Shown here: positions 43,466 through 51,930 of the stretch, one piece after another | Position numbering within the stretch: position 1 is the stretch's first letter | How the letters are laid out: every line of letters starts with the position of its first letter | Source: Mesorhizobium sp. NZP2298 | GTDB taxonomy: Bacteria > Pseudomonadota > Alphaproteobacteria > Rhizobiales > Rhizobiaceae | Assembly: GCF_013170825.1 (NCBI RefSeq) | Contig: NZ_CP033365.1 | Span: forward strand, 3,298,001 to 3,362,000 | Direction: 5' to 3' | Length of the DNA: 64,000 bases | Position numbers and translations under genes: made by a program | The notes under the pieces: generated by a model | Told to the model about the DNA's origin: nothing | Seen by the model: the letters and a program-made list of their open reading frames with translations, nothing else | Database searches by the model: none

Positions 43466-44722
43466 ATGCCGATGACCTTGGAACTGACCGCGCAGGACCG
43501 ATCCATGCTCGACGGCGAGCAAGGCCCATCCGCGGCGGCGGCCATGAAAATCCTCGTCGCGTTTTCCAACGCGGTCGGCGCGCGTGGCCTGCTCGACATT
43601 TCGGGTGCCCATATCGATGGCTGCCTCTATCACGGCAAGGCCGGGCTCGATTTCGTCGAACGGCTGGTCGAGGGCGGCGGGCGCGTGCAGGTGCCGACGA
43701 CGCTGAATGTCGGCTCATTCGACCTCATCCATCCGGGCATGGTGAAGATGCCGGCGGCGCAAGAGGTGCCGGCGCGGCGGCTGATGAAGGCGCATCTGGA
43801 ACTCGGCTGCCAGGCGACCTTCACCTGTGCGCCTTACCAGACCCGGTTTCGGCCTGAATTCGGCCAGCAGATCGCCTGGGGCGAATCCAACGCCATCGTC
43901 TTCGCCAATTCGGTGATCGGCGCGCGCACCAACCGCTATGGCGATTTCATCGATCTGTGCTGCGCCATGACCGGACGCGCGCCCGCCTGGGGCCTGCATC
44001 TCAGCGAAAACCGGCGTGGCCGCATCCTGTTCGAACTGGACATCGCTGAGGCCGAACCAAGCGACAGCCTGTTCGTCGGCGTCGGGCTGATCATCGGGCA
44101 AGCCAGTGGCGACCGCGTTCCGGTCATATCAGGTCTACCGAAGCCACGCGACGAGGATCAGTTGAAGGCGCTGGGCGCGGCCGCCGCTACGACGGGTGCC
44201 GTGGCGCTGTTCCATGCGGTGGGCATCACGCCGGAAGCGGGGACGCTCGACGAGGCGTTGCACGGCCACACACCGGAAGAGACGATCATCGTCACCCGCG
44301 CCGATATCGATGATGCGCTGGCCAGGCTGTCGATGGTGCCGGACGGAGCGCCGCTGGCGGCCGTGTCGCTCGGCACGCCGCATTTCTCGCATGAGGAATG
44401 GATGCGCCTGTTGCCGGTGCTGCGCGAGGCATCCCCTGGCAAGGGCATCCCGATCTACGTCAACACCGGGCGCGCGACGCTGACGCGGCTGCAGGAGGAA
44501 GGCGCGCTTGCCGGCATGGAAGCGTTCGGCCTGATCCCGGTCGCCGACACCTGCACCTATGTGACCGCGATTCTCGAACGGCTCGACGGCGTGGTGATGA
44601 CCAACTCCGGCAAATGGGCGCATTACGCGCCGGGCAATATCGGCGTGACCGTCGCCTTCGCCGACATGAGGGATTGCATCCGCTCCGCCGCGGCCGGCCA
44701 TGTCGTGAGGAGTGGTTCATGA
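43466..44722 (+). CDS. Aconitase X catalytic (large) subunit
   Basis: A 418-residue protein of the aconitase X family (formerly DUF521). Family segments: LTAQDRSMLDGEQGPSAAAAMKILVAFSNAVGA, ISGAHIDGCLYHGKAGLDFVERL, FTCAPYQTRFRPEFGQQIAWGESNAIVFANSVIGARTNRYGDF and the C-terminal VMTNSGKWAHYAPG. Bacterial two-subunit members dehydrate cis-3-hydroxy-L-proline; others act on mevalonate 5-phosphate in archaea. Cluster-ligand cysteines are expected among CLYHG, CAPY, CCAM and DTCTYV. It overlaps the small subunit (ATGA). Its position downstream of the transporter suggests it acts on an imported imino acid or a product of it. Confidence 0.85.
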   Translation: MPMTLELTAQDRSMLDGEQGPSAAAAMKILVAFSNAVGARGLLDISGAHIDGCLYHGKAGLDFVERLVEGGGRVQVPTTLNVGSFDLIHPGMVKMPAAQEVPARRLMKAHLELGCQATFTCAPYQTRFRPEFGQQIAWGESNAIVFANSVIGARTNRYGDFIDLCCAMTGRAPAWGLHLSENRRGRILFELDIAEAEPSDSLFVGVGLIIGQASGDRVPVISGLPKPRDEDQLKALGAAAATTGAVALFHAVGITPEAGTLDEALHGHTPEETIIVTRADIDDALARLSMVPDGAPLAAVSLGTPHFSHEEWMRLLPVLREASPGKGIPIYVNTGRATLTRLQEEGALAGMEAFGLIPVADTCTYVTAILERLDGVVMTNSGKWAHYAPGNIGVTVAFADMRDCIRSAAAGHVVRSGS

Positions 44723-45192
44723 CGCGATTGGTTGCAACGGGAGCTGTCGAATGGCCGGGCGCTTTCCAACTCGCCGGCGAGGCCGAAGGCCTGGCTTTGG
44801 TGTTTTCGCAGCCGCTCAGTTTCTGGGGCGGTATCGACGCCGAGACCGGCGACATCATCGACCATTCGCATCCTGGCCTTGGCCAGAACGTGGCCGGCAG
44901 GATCCTGGTCATGCCGAGCGGGCGGGGGTCGTCGTCTTCGTCGTCTGTCCTGGCCGAAGCGATCCGCCGCGGCACTGCGCCGGCTGGTATCCTTCTGCAG
45001 CGGCCTGACCCGATCCTGGCAGTGGGCGCAATCGTGGCGGAGTTTCTCTACGACATTCACATGCCGCTGGTCGTCTGCGACATTGCGAGGATTGTTTCCG
45101 GCGACGGGATCGCAATCGACGTTGGCCAGGACGGAGGGGCGGTCGTCAGAGTCTATCCTGCCATGAGCCCCGCAGCCCCGCGCCGCCAATAG
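44719..45192 (+). CDS. Aconitase X swivel (small) subunit
   Basis: A 157-residue small subunit (formerly DUF126). Segments: LVFSQPLSFWGGIDAETGDIIDHSHPGLGQNVAGRILVMPSGRGSSSSSSVLAEAIR, the characteristic PLSFWGG-IDHxHP and PSGRGS motifs that close the active site, then GILLQRPDPILAVGAIVAEFLY. It starts inside the stop of the large subunit. Its 3' end overlaps by 40 bases the end of the convergent flavoreductase gene. Confidence 0.9.
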   Translation: MTRLVATGAVEWPGAFQLAGEAEGLALVFSQPLSFWGGIDAETGDIIDHSHPGLGQNVAGRILVMPSGRGSSSSSSVLAEAIRRGTAPAGILLQRPDPILAVGAIVAEFLYDIHMPLVVCDIARIVSGDGIAIDVGQDGGAVVRVYPAMSPAAPRRQ

Positions 45193-46238
45193 GCCGCTGC
45201 CAGCGTCCGGTCTCGGCCCAACCCAAGCGTGTCGCGCCAATATTCGCGTACGATCCTGGCGGCACCCGCTTCCGCGGCGAACCAGCCGAAGGTCGAGCCG
45301 TCCTGCGGCCATGCGACCGAGCGGACGGCCTCGGCGAGCAGCTTGTCCTCGCCCGCCGGCACGCCATCCCTTGTCAGCCAGTGCAGTTCGATGCCGGTGG
45401 CGTTGTCGATCTGCTGCTTCTCGCCCTCGTCGGCGATTTCGACAAAGGCGACGCCCCTGGTTTGCGCCGGCAGCGTTTCCAGCAGCCGCGCCAGCGCGGG
45501 AAGACCGGTTTCGTCAGATCCCATGACATACCACTCAGCCTGCCGCACCGGGCGGCCGACCGGTCCCATGATGCCGACCTTCATCCCGGCTGCCGCCTGC
45601 ATGGCCCAGGCCGAGCCGACGCTGTCACCGGGATGGACGAGGAAATCGACGTCCATGATGCCCCTGGCGACGTCGAGGGCGCGGATGGTGTAGACGCGCG
45701 CCACCGGGCGCCGGTCGTCAGCTGGCCAGACCGGCAGGCCATTGTCACCGAGCATCGGCCACAGCGGATCGGGCACGTCCCCGGTTGGGAACAGCATGCG
45801 GATATGCATGCCGCCGAACTTGGCGAAACGACCGAGGTCCTGGCCGGCAAGGCGGATGCGGCGCATATGCGGGGTGAGGTCACGAACCTCAATTACCGTC
45901 ATCTCGCGGAACTGGGCGAGGCTGGTTTCGCCAGAGAGATCGCCGGTCCAGACGATCTCCGGGCTTTCCTCTTTGGCGTAGACCTGGACCGCCGTGGCGA
46001 GCAGGTCCTTGATGCGGGCGAGCCCGTCACGGTCGGGCGCGTTGGCCCGCATCACCAACTGCTCCATGTCGATGGAGGCACCGCCAAAGGTGAAGCGGAA
46101 ATCAATGCGCCCGCCATGATGCGAGGCATCGGCCTCGAAGCTCCGCAGCCTGTCGCTGATGCTGTCCATGTAGTCCGGCAGGCGCCGCAGCTTGAGCCGC
46201 GCCTCGCAGGCAAGTTCATGCACCGATGCTTCGCTCAT
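45153..46238 (-). CDS. Siderophore-interacting protein (FAD ferric reductase) with N-terminal DUF2218
   Basis: A 361-residue flavoprotein. ATG 46238 is placed six bases after GGAGG; ATG 46244 abuts it. Residues about 8-100 match DUF2218 (FEADASHHGGRIDFRFTFGGASIDMEQLVMRANAPD). Residues about 110-230 match the FAD_binding_9 domain (FREMTVIEVRDLTPHMRRIRLAGQDL, HIRMLFPTG, ARVYTIR, DFLVHPGDSVGSAWAM). The SIP NADPH domain follows (WYVMGSDETGLPALARLLETLP ... GWFAAEAGAARIVREYWRDTLGL, YWRRG). It reduces imported ferric-siderophore or heme iron in the cytoplasm. It lies two bases after the hemin-receptor reading frame, so it is in its operon. Confidence 0.85.
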   Translation of the reverse strand: MSEASVHELACEARLKLRRLPDYMDSISDRLRSFEADASHHGGRIDFRFTFGGASIDMEQLVMRANAPDRDGLARIKDLLATAVQVYAKEESPEIVWTGDLSGETSLAQFREMTVIEVRDLTPHMRRIRLAGQDLGRFAKFGGMHIRMLFPTGDVPDPLWPMLGDNGLPVWPADDRRPVARVYTIRALDVARGIMDVDFLVHPGDSVGSAWAMQAAAGMKVGIMGPVGRPVRQAEWYVMGSDETGLPALARLLETLPAQTRGVAFVEIADEGEKQQIDNATGIELHWLTRDGVPAGEDKLLAEAVRSVAWPQDGSTFGWFAAEAGAARIVREYWRDTLGLGRDRTLAAAYWRRGAAGLMAG

Positions 46239-46240
46239 TG

Positions 46241-48360
46241 TCATCCTCCGATCCTGCCGGTGAGGGCCAGCTTGAAGGTGCGGCCCTTGCCCTGTTCCGT
46301 TGCAGCCGTGGTCGACCATGCGCTTTGCGGGTCGGTGTAGGCCGTGTTGAAGACGTTATCGACGCCGAAATCGAGCTTGAGATTGTCGTTGATGGTCCAG
46401 TTGGCGAAGACGTTGACGAGGTCGAAACCGTCGTTGACCACGGGCACGGCGTTGGGATTGGTGCGGCTGGTGCGGGTGATCTTGCCGACGCTGAGATATT
46501 GCGCGCCAACGGTGAGCTGGTCCTCCAGCATGCGCAAGCCGATCGTGGCCGAGAAGCGGTCGAGCGGCGTGTTGTTCAAAGCCTGGCCGGAATAGACCCC
46601 GCTGACGACCTTGGCGTCGATCAGCGCGCCCGCAAGATTGAGGAAGCCCCAGTTATAGTCGTAGACCATCTCGGCCTCGACACCCCTGAGGCGCGCGTCG
46701 CCGATGTTGATTGCCGTGCGCGGCAGGACGGTGAGGTCGACGTCGATGTAGTCCTCGACATCGGTGTGGAAGACGTTGACCTTGGCGCGCAGCCGGTCGC
46801 CCGCCGTCAGCACATCGTCGTACTTCACGTTGATGCCGGCCTCCCAGTTCTTCGCCGTTTCGGGCTGCAGCAGGAGATTGGGCCGGTAGCTGTCGGCGCC
46901 GCCATGCGCGCCGCCGCCACGGAAGACATCCTGCAGGCCCGGTGCCCGATAGCCTTCGGAATAGGTGCCGTAGAGCTGGAAGCCTTCGAAGGGCGTGACA
47001 CCGACGGTCACGCGCGGCGACCAGCGGTCGCCGGAGATCGACGCCTGTTCCGGCGGCACGGAGCGGGTCTCGCCGTCGAGCTGGTAGCCGTCATAGCGCA
47101 GGGCCGTGATCACCTGCAGCCAGTTCTCGTAGTCGCCCTGCCATTGCAGGAAGCCGCCATAGCCCTGCTGTTCGCCGGCGCCGAAATGCGCGGCTTCCGA
47201 GGAGGCCTCAAGATAGTAATAGTCGAGCCCATAGGTCAGCGTGTGGGCGATGCCCCAGGCGTCGAAGCGCGAGGAATCTTCACGTTGAAGCCCGTCGTCG
47301 CGACATCGTAGAAGCGGAAATTGCCGATCGCCGAGGTGGGCCAGACCTGCGTCTGCTCGGCGCGGGTGCGGTTGTGATAGGCACTGGCGCTGAGGTCGAT
47401 CAGGTCGTTGTCGTCAGGCTTCCAGGTGTAGGCGGCGGTGTAGGTCTGGTTGGTCGTGTTGGTGTCGTAGCGGCTCAGTGTCGGCGAGGTCGAGCCGCTC
47501 GAACCGGTGATCTGGTCGTTGTAGCGCTGCAGGATGGCGCCGAGCTTCAGCTCATGGCCGTCGGCCGGACGCAGTGTCGTCTTCAGATAACCGCTTGTCA
47601 CGCGCTCGCCGGTCCATGGCACGGTGTCGCCATTGCCGTCGGTGTAGCTGTCGCGGTCGCGATAGATGAGGTTGCCGATGATGTCGGCATCGTCGCTGAA
47701 TCGGTAAGCGCCGGTGGTGCTGGCGGTGAAGCCGTCGCCATTGCTTTCATAGCCGAGCTTCTCGCTCAGCGCCCAGCTCTCATCCTTCTTGAGAAAATCG
47801 CCGGCGTCCTTGGTTTCGAAGGAGACGACGCCACCAATGCCGCCCGAGCCATAGGCGTTGGACACCGGGCCGCGAATGACGGTGGCTTCCTTGATCAGGT
47901 CCGGCTCGACATAGAACGAGCCGGAGCCATGGCCGACGCGCCAGTAATCCTGGCGGGCACCGTCGAGCGTGACGACAACGCGGCCATACTGTTCCAGGCC
48001 GCGAATGTTGATGGCGGTCGCCGGGTCGTCGCCATTCATCGAGGCGGCGACGCCGGGCGTGGTGCGGAAAATGTCGGCGGCGGTGTCGGGCTGGATGCGG
48101 TCGAGCTCATCCTGGTCGATGGCGCTGATGGCGGCCATCGATTCGATGACGGCGGTCTTGATCATCGTCGCCGAGATGGTGATCACGTCGAGCATGGTCG
48201 CAGGCTGGCTCTGCTTGGCAGTGGCCGGCGCCAGGCGGTCGCTCTTGGTGGCGGCCTTTTTCTCCTGTTCCTGCGCGTTGGCGAAAGGCGCGGCGCAGAG
48301 GCCGAGCACGAAGGCGAGCGCGGTGCTGGCCATCAAGGTCGCGTTTGTTGTCGTTGTCAT
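46241..48360 (-). pseudogene. TonB-dependent hemin/hemoglobin receptor, frameshifted
   Basis: A TonB-dependent outer-membrane receptor of about 706 residues split by one frameshift. The first frame (48360-47236) holds the signal peptide (ALAFVLGLCAAPFANAQ), plug domain (ISAIDQDELDRIQPDTAADIFRTTPGVAAS, INIRGLEQYGRVVVTLDGARQDYW, IRGPVSNAYGSGGIGGVVSFET) and early barrel. At 47276-47281 the sequence AAGATTCC appears to have lost one G (AAGGATTCC): the other frame continues DSSRFDAWGIAHTLTYGLDYYYLEASSEA and runs to the normal C-terminal barrel, ending LALTGRIGG. Both halves are otherwise well preserved. It precedes the SIP reductase. Either a recent mutation or a sequencing error. Confidence 0.8.
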
Positions 48361-48468
48361 TCAAGCCCCCAAGCAAATGCAAACTGCTGGCGGTGGCCGA
48401 ACGGCCCTGGCTGGCATGAATGGAATCCCTCGACTCTAGCGGTCGGGCACGGGTCACATATTAAAACA

Positions 48469-48483
48469 TGATGACATGAGTCA
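48469..48483. promoter_or_regulatory. Iron-responsive (RirA/IRO-type) box
   Basis: TGA-TGACATGAG-TCA fits the TGA-N9-TCA iron-responsive operator motif of rhizobia, in an AT-rich stretch between the divergent hemin receptor and hmuT-like gene. It is placed to repress both under iron sufficiency. Confidence 0.6.
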
Positions 48484-48540
48484 ACTTTAAATTTATAGGC
48501 CAAGCCAGTCATCGAAACGGCAAATGGACAGGAGTGAACG

Positions 48541-49500
48541 ATGCAGGGCAGCGTAGGCGAGGGCAGGCGGAGTCCGTGGTTCCAGCCGGGCAGGATTCTG
48601 GCTGTGCTGTTTCTGGCGCTGTCGGTGCTGGCACCGTCCTGCGGCTTCAAGGCGCTGGCCGCCGAGAGCGTTGTCGATGCGCAGGGACGAACTGTCGCGC
48701 CGGGGCCGGCAACGAGAATCCTGACGCTTGGCTCCGATGTCACCGAGATCGTCCATGCGCTCGGCGCCGGCGAACGCATCATCGCGGTCGACCGGGGCAG
48801 CAAATATCCGCCCGAGGTGACTGAGAAGCCCAATGTCGGTTATCGCCGCCAGCTTTCGGTGGAGGGGCTGGCGGGCCTGCGTCCCGATCTGATCCTGGCG
48901 GCCGAGGACAGCGGGCCGCCGGAAGCGGTGGAGGTGCTGAAGTCGCTGGCGATCCCGATCGTCTTCGTCCCGCAGGACAACACGCCAGACGGCATCGAAC
49001 GCAAGATCACGCTGATCGCCGCCTCGCTTGGGCTCGAGGACAAGGGCAGAGCGGTTTCCGCCGAGGTGCTCGCCGCCTTCCAGGCCGCCGCCGAGCTGTC
49101 CGCGAAAATCCCGCTGGAGCGGCGCAAGAAGGTGGTGTTCTTCCATGGGCTGGTGAAGTTGAGCGCCGCCGGCGCCGGCACCTCGGCCGACGCCATCATC
49201 CGCTATGCCGGCGGCCTGAACCCGATGGATGTCGTGCAAGGCTACAAGGCCGCCTCGGAGGAGAAACTGGTGGAGATGGCGCCCGATGTGATCCTGATGA
49301 TGAGCGACGGCAAGGGCGGGCCGACGCCGGAGCAGGTCTTCTCAAACCGGACATTGGCGGCTACGCCCGCGGCGGCCAACAAGGCACTGATCGTGCTCGA
49401 CGGCGCCTACATGATCGGCTTCGGCCCGCGCACATCGGACGCGATCCGCGACCTGGCGAAGGCGCTTTATCCGGAAGGTGATGCCCGCACCGACCCTTGA
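48541..49500 (+). CDS. hmuT: Heme ABC transporter substrate-binding protein (HmuT-like)
   Basis: A 319-residue periplasmic heme-binding protein. The N-terminus has a signal helix (RILAVLFLALSVLAPSCGFKALAAE). Then comes ESVVDAQGRTVAPGPATRILTLGSDVTEIVHALGAGERIIAVDRGSKYPPE, the class III binding-protein start typical of HmuT, and VGYRRQLSVEGLAGLRPDLIL with the Tyr of the heme site. The end AYMIGFGPRTSDAIRDLAKALYPE is also HmuT-like. AGGAGTGAACG precedes the ATG. hmuU and hmuV do not follow, so the transporter is incomplete here or its other parts lie elsewhere. An IRO box is upstream. Confidence 0.85.
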   Translation: MQGSVGEGRRSPWFQPGRILAVLFLALSVLAPSCGFKALAAESVVDAQGRTVAPGPATRILTLGSDVTEIVHALGAGERIIAVDRGSKYPPEVTEKPNVGYRRQLSVEGLAGLRPDLILAAEDSGPPEAVEVLKSLAIPIVFVPQDNTPDGIERKITLIAASLGLEDKGRAVSAEVLAAFQAAAELSAKIPLERRKKVVFFHGLVKLSAAGAGTSADAIIRYAGGLNPMDVVQGYKAASEEKLVEMAPDVILMMSDGKGGPTPEQVFSNRTLAATPAAANKALIVLDGAYMIGFGPRTSDAIRDLAKALYPEGDARTDP

Positions 49501-49507
49501 TCAGCAG

Positions 49508-49621
49508 ATGACGCCTCATTCGCCGGATCTCTGGCTTTTGAAAGGTTCGATCGACTACGGCAAATGGGTCGACAAGAGTTTTGTCGACGCCGCCGAAGCC
49601 CAGCTGGCCGCCGTCCAATAA
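49508..49621 (+). pseudogene. Possible 3' remnant of a binding-protein gene
   Basis: A 37-codon frame coding MTPHSPDLWLLKG then SIDYGKWVDKSFVDAAEAQLAAVQ. The end resembles the C-terminus of nitrate/taurine-type ABC binding proteins (...W.D.SFV..A). No ribosome site. It lies in the place where hmuU would be expected, so it may mark a deletion. Confidence 0.3.
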
Positions 49622-49795
49622 TTGTAACCCAGACATTCATGAGGTCGCGCCAACCAGGCGCGACCGTCGTTTCCGGCAGCAGTTCGTCTGCCCGGTGATC
49701 TTGTCGCCGATGGCGGCGGTGATGGGAATTGATGGTGCTGGCCTTGGCTGACCGGCAAGCCATGGCGCTATATGCTGTCCTCCAGGGAGGAATGG

Positions 49796-50884
49796 ATGGC
49801 AGGCACGGATCTCGAACCAGATGTGAAGGTTCGCAGCAGGGAATACCGGATCGGCTGCGTCGGCGCGGGCATGATCATGGCGGAATGCCATCTGGCCGCC
49901 TATGCGCAGGCTGGTTTCCCGGTGGTGGCGATCGCCTCGCGGACGAAGGCCAGCGCCGAGAAGGTGGCCAGGCGCTGGGATATCCCCGTCGTTCACGACA
50001 CGCCCGAGCAATTGATCGAGGATTCCGAGGTCGAGATTGTCGACCTTGCCTTTCCGCCGGACCAGCAGCCGGCTCTCATCCGTCACGCGCTGAGGCAGCC
50101 CCACATCAAGGCGATCCTGGCGCAGAAGCCGCTCGCGCTGTCGGTTGAGGAAGCCGTCAAGCTGCGCGACGAGGCGGCCAGGTCCGACAAGATTCTCTCG
50201 GTCAACCAGAATATGCGCTACGACCAGTCGATGCGCGTGCTGAAGCAGATCATCGACAGCGGCGCGCTGGGCGACATCGTCTTCGCCCAGATCGACATGC
50301 ATGCCATCCCGCACTGGCAGGCTTTCCTTGCCGATTACGACCGGCTGACGCTCGCCAATATGAGCGTGCATCATCTCGACGTGTTACGCTTCCTGTTCGG
50401 CGATCCCCAGGAAATCACGACGCTGACACGCAAGGATCCACGCACGGCCTTCGACCATTCCGACGGCATCACCGTGTCGACTTTGCGCTTTCCTTCCGGG
50501 GTGCTTGCCGTTTCGCTGGAGGATGTCTGGTCCGGTCCGCGTGAGCAGGGCTATCGTGACGACCAGCACATCAACTGGCGTGTCGACGGCACCAGGGGGG
50601 TCGCCAAGGGCACGATCGGCTGGCCGACGGGCGTCGCTTCGACGCTGACCTATGCCTCGACGGAGACGACGGGCGGCGAATGGGTGAGCCCCAGCTGGGA
50701 CACGATGTGGTTTCCACACGCCTTCATCGGTGTGATGGAGCAGCTGCAATATGCGGTGAAAACCGGCACGCCGCCGGCCCTTTCGGTTGCCGACAACGTC
50801 AAGACCATGGCGCTGGTCGAGGCCGGCTATCGCTCGATGGCGGAAGGCCGCACCGTCCGGCTTTCTGAAATCCCGACCAACTGA
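49796..50884 (+). CDS. Gfo/Idh/MocA-family oxidoreductase
   Basis: A 362-residue NAD(P)-dependent dehydrogenase. ATG 49796 follows AGGGAGG by five bases. Residues about 18-135 are the Rossmann domain (YRIGCVGAGMIMAECHLAAYAQAGFPVVAIASRT, ILAQKPLALSVEEAVKL with the catalytic-region E/QKP, here QKP). The C-terminal domain has VNQNMRYDQSMRVLKQII and NMSVHHLDVLRFLFGDP. The family oxidises or reduces inositol and sugar derivatives; MocA in rhizopine catabolism is the founding member. It is the first gene of the moc-like operon, 58 bases before the isomerase. Confidence 0.85.
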   Translation: MAGTDLEPDVKVRSREYRIGCVGAGMIMAECHLAAYAQAGFPVVAIASRTKASAEKVARRWDIPVVHDTPEQLIEDSEVEIVDLAFPPDQQPALIRHALRQPHIKAILAQKPLALSVEEAVKLRDEAARSDKILSVNQNMRYDQSMRVLKQIIDSGALGDIVFAQIDMHAIPHWQAFLADYDRLTLANMSVHHLDVLRFLFGDPQEITTLTRKDPRTAFDHSDGITVSTLRFPSGVLAVSLEDVWSGPREQGYRDDQHINWRVDGTRGVAKGTIGWPTGVASTLTYASTETTGGEWVSPSWDTMWFPHAFIGVMEQLQYAVKTGTPPALSVADNVKTMALVEAGYRSMAEGRTVRLSEIPTN

Positions 50885-50942
50885 AATACGGACCGCGCAA
50901 AAAGCGTGGCGGCTGAATCGCTTACCGGGAGGAGTTCACATC

Positions 50943-51857
50943 ATGATGCAGGCAGGGATATTTACCGGCTACTTTCCTTACGAGATCGACGAGGCTGCCA
51001 GGCGCATCCGCGCGCTCGGCTTCAATACCGTGCAGCTCGACATGCATTTCCGGGATATCGATCTCACCGCCGGGCAGATCACACGGGACAAGGCCAGAAA
51101 AGTGCGCGACACGTTCCGCGATCACAATCTGCCGGTGTGCTGCATTTCCGGCTACACCAACATCATCCATCCCGACAAGGCCGAGCGCGAGAAACGCGTA
51201 GGCTATCTCAAGGAAATCATCCGCAACGCACGCGAATTCGGTTCGCCCTACGTGATTTCCGAGACCGGAACCTACAACACCGAGTCCGACTGGGTGCATG
51301 ATCCCAGGAACAAGACCGAGGAGGGTTTCGAGGAATGCCGCAAGGTGATTTCGGATCTTGCCCAGACCGCCTATGACCATGGCGCGGTCTTCCTGCTTGA
51401 AACCTATGTCAACAATGTCGTGGGTTCGGTCGAGGAGACGGTGAAGATGTTCGCGCAGGTCGACCATCCGGGCCTCGGCCTGCTGATGGACCCGACCAAT
51501 TACTTCGAAGCGCACAACATCGATCGCATGGACCAGGTGTTGAACCAGGTGTTCGACACGCTGAGCGACAAGATCCGGATCGCGCATGCCAAGGATGTGA
51601 AGCGCTCGGGCAGCGACAAGACGGAGAAGCATGCCGACATCGGCGATGCAGACGCGCATGAGGGACTGACGTTCCGTGGCGTCGGCGAGATCGAGCTGCC
51701 GGCGCCTGGCCTCGGCTCGCTCAACTATGATCTTTATCTGAGGCGGCTCAGCGGAAAGCACCCGAACATCCCTGTCATCATCGAGCATCTGACCGAGGAT
51801 GACGTGCCGCGCGCGAAAACATTCCTCGACGGAAAATTCCGCGCCAACGGTCTCTAA
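50943..51857 (+). CDS. Sugar phosphate isomerase/epimerase (MocC-like)
   Basis: A 304-residue TIM-barrel protein of the xylose-isomerase-like AP-endonuclease 2 family. Segments: GIFTGYFPYEIDEAARRIRALGFNTVQLDMHF, LPVCCISGYTNIIHPD, FGSPYVISETGTY, FLLETYVNNVVGSVEETVKMF, GLLMDPTNYFEAHNI and IRIAHAKDVKR, carrying the Glu/Asp/His metal ligands (E of ISETG and LLETY, D of MDPTNY, H of AHAKD). GGGAGGAG precedes the ATG. Location after a MocA-type dehydrogenase matches the mocAC pair of inosamine/inositol catabolism. Confidence 0.85.
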   Translation: MMQAGIFTGYFPYEIDEAARRIRALGFNTVQLDMHFRDIDLTAGQITRDKARKVRDTFRDHNLPVCCISGYTNIIHPDKAEREKRVGYLKEIIRNAREFGSPYVISETGTYNTESDWVHDPRNKTEEGFEECRKVISDLAQTAYDHGAVFLLETYVNNVVGSVEETVKMFAQVDHPGLGLLMDPTNYFEAHNIDRMDQVLNQVFDTLSDKIRIAHAKDVKRSGSDKTEKHADIGDADAHEGLTFRGVGEIELPAPGLGSLNYDLYLRRLSGKHPNIPVIIEHLTEDDVPRAKTFLDGKFRANGL

Positions 51858-51867
51858 GTCCAAAGAG

Positions 51868-51921
51868 ATAGAGCAGGATGTCGTCCAACAACCGCTTCAC
51901 ACTTTTCGGCATCATGCTCTC
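51868..51921. repeat. Rhizobiales interspersed palindromic repeat
   Basis: ATAGAGCAGGATGTCGTCCAACAACCGCTTCACACTTTTCGGCATCATGCTCT (shown only to define the element by its ends GAGCAGGATGTCGTC and CGGCATCATGCTCT). The ends are near inverted copies, and the sequence is a very common intergenic repeat in Mesorhizobium and relatives. It lies between the isomerase and desaturase genes. Confidence 0.7.
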
Positions 51922-51930
51922 GAGGCGACG

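Noticed and set aside
43466..45192. Ordinary aconitase or 3-isopropylmalate dehydratase
   Set aside because: The motifs match aconitase X (DUF521/DUF126) rather than the canonical leuCD/acnA sequences.
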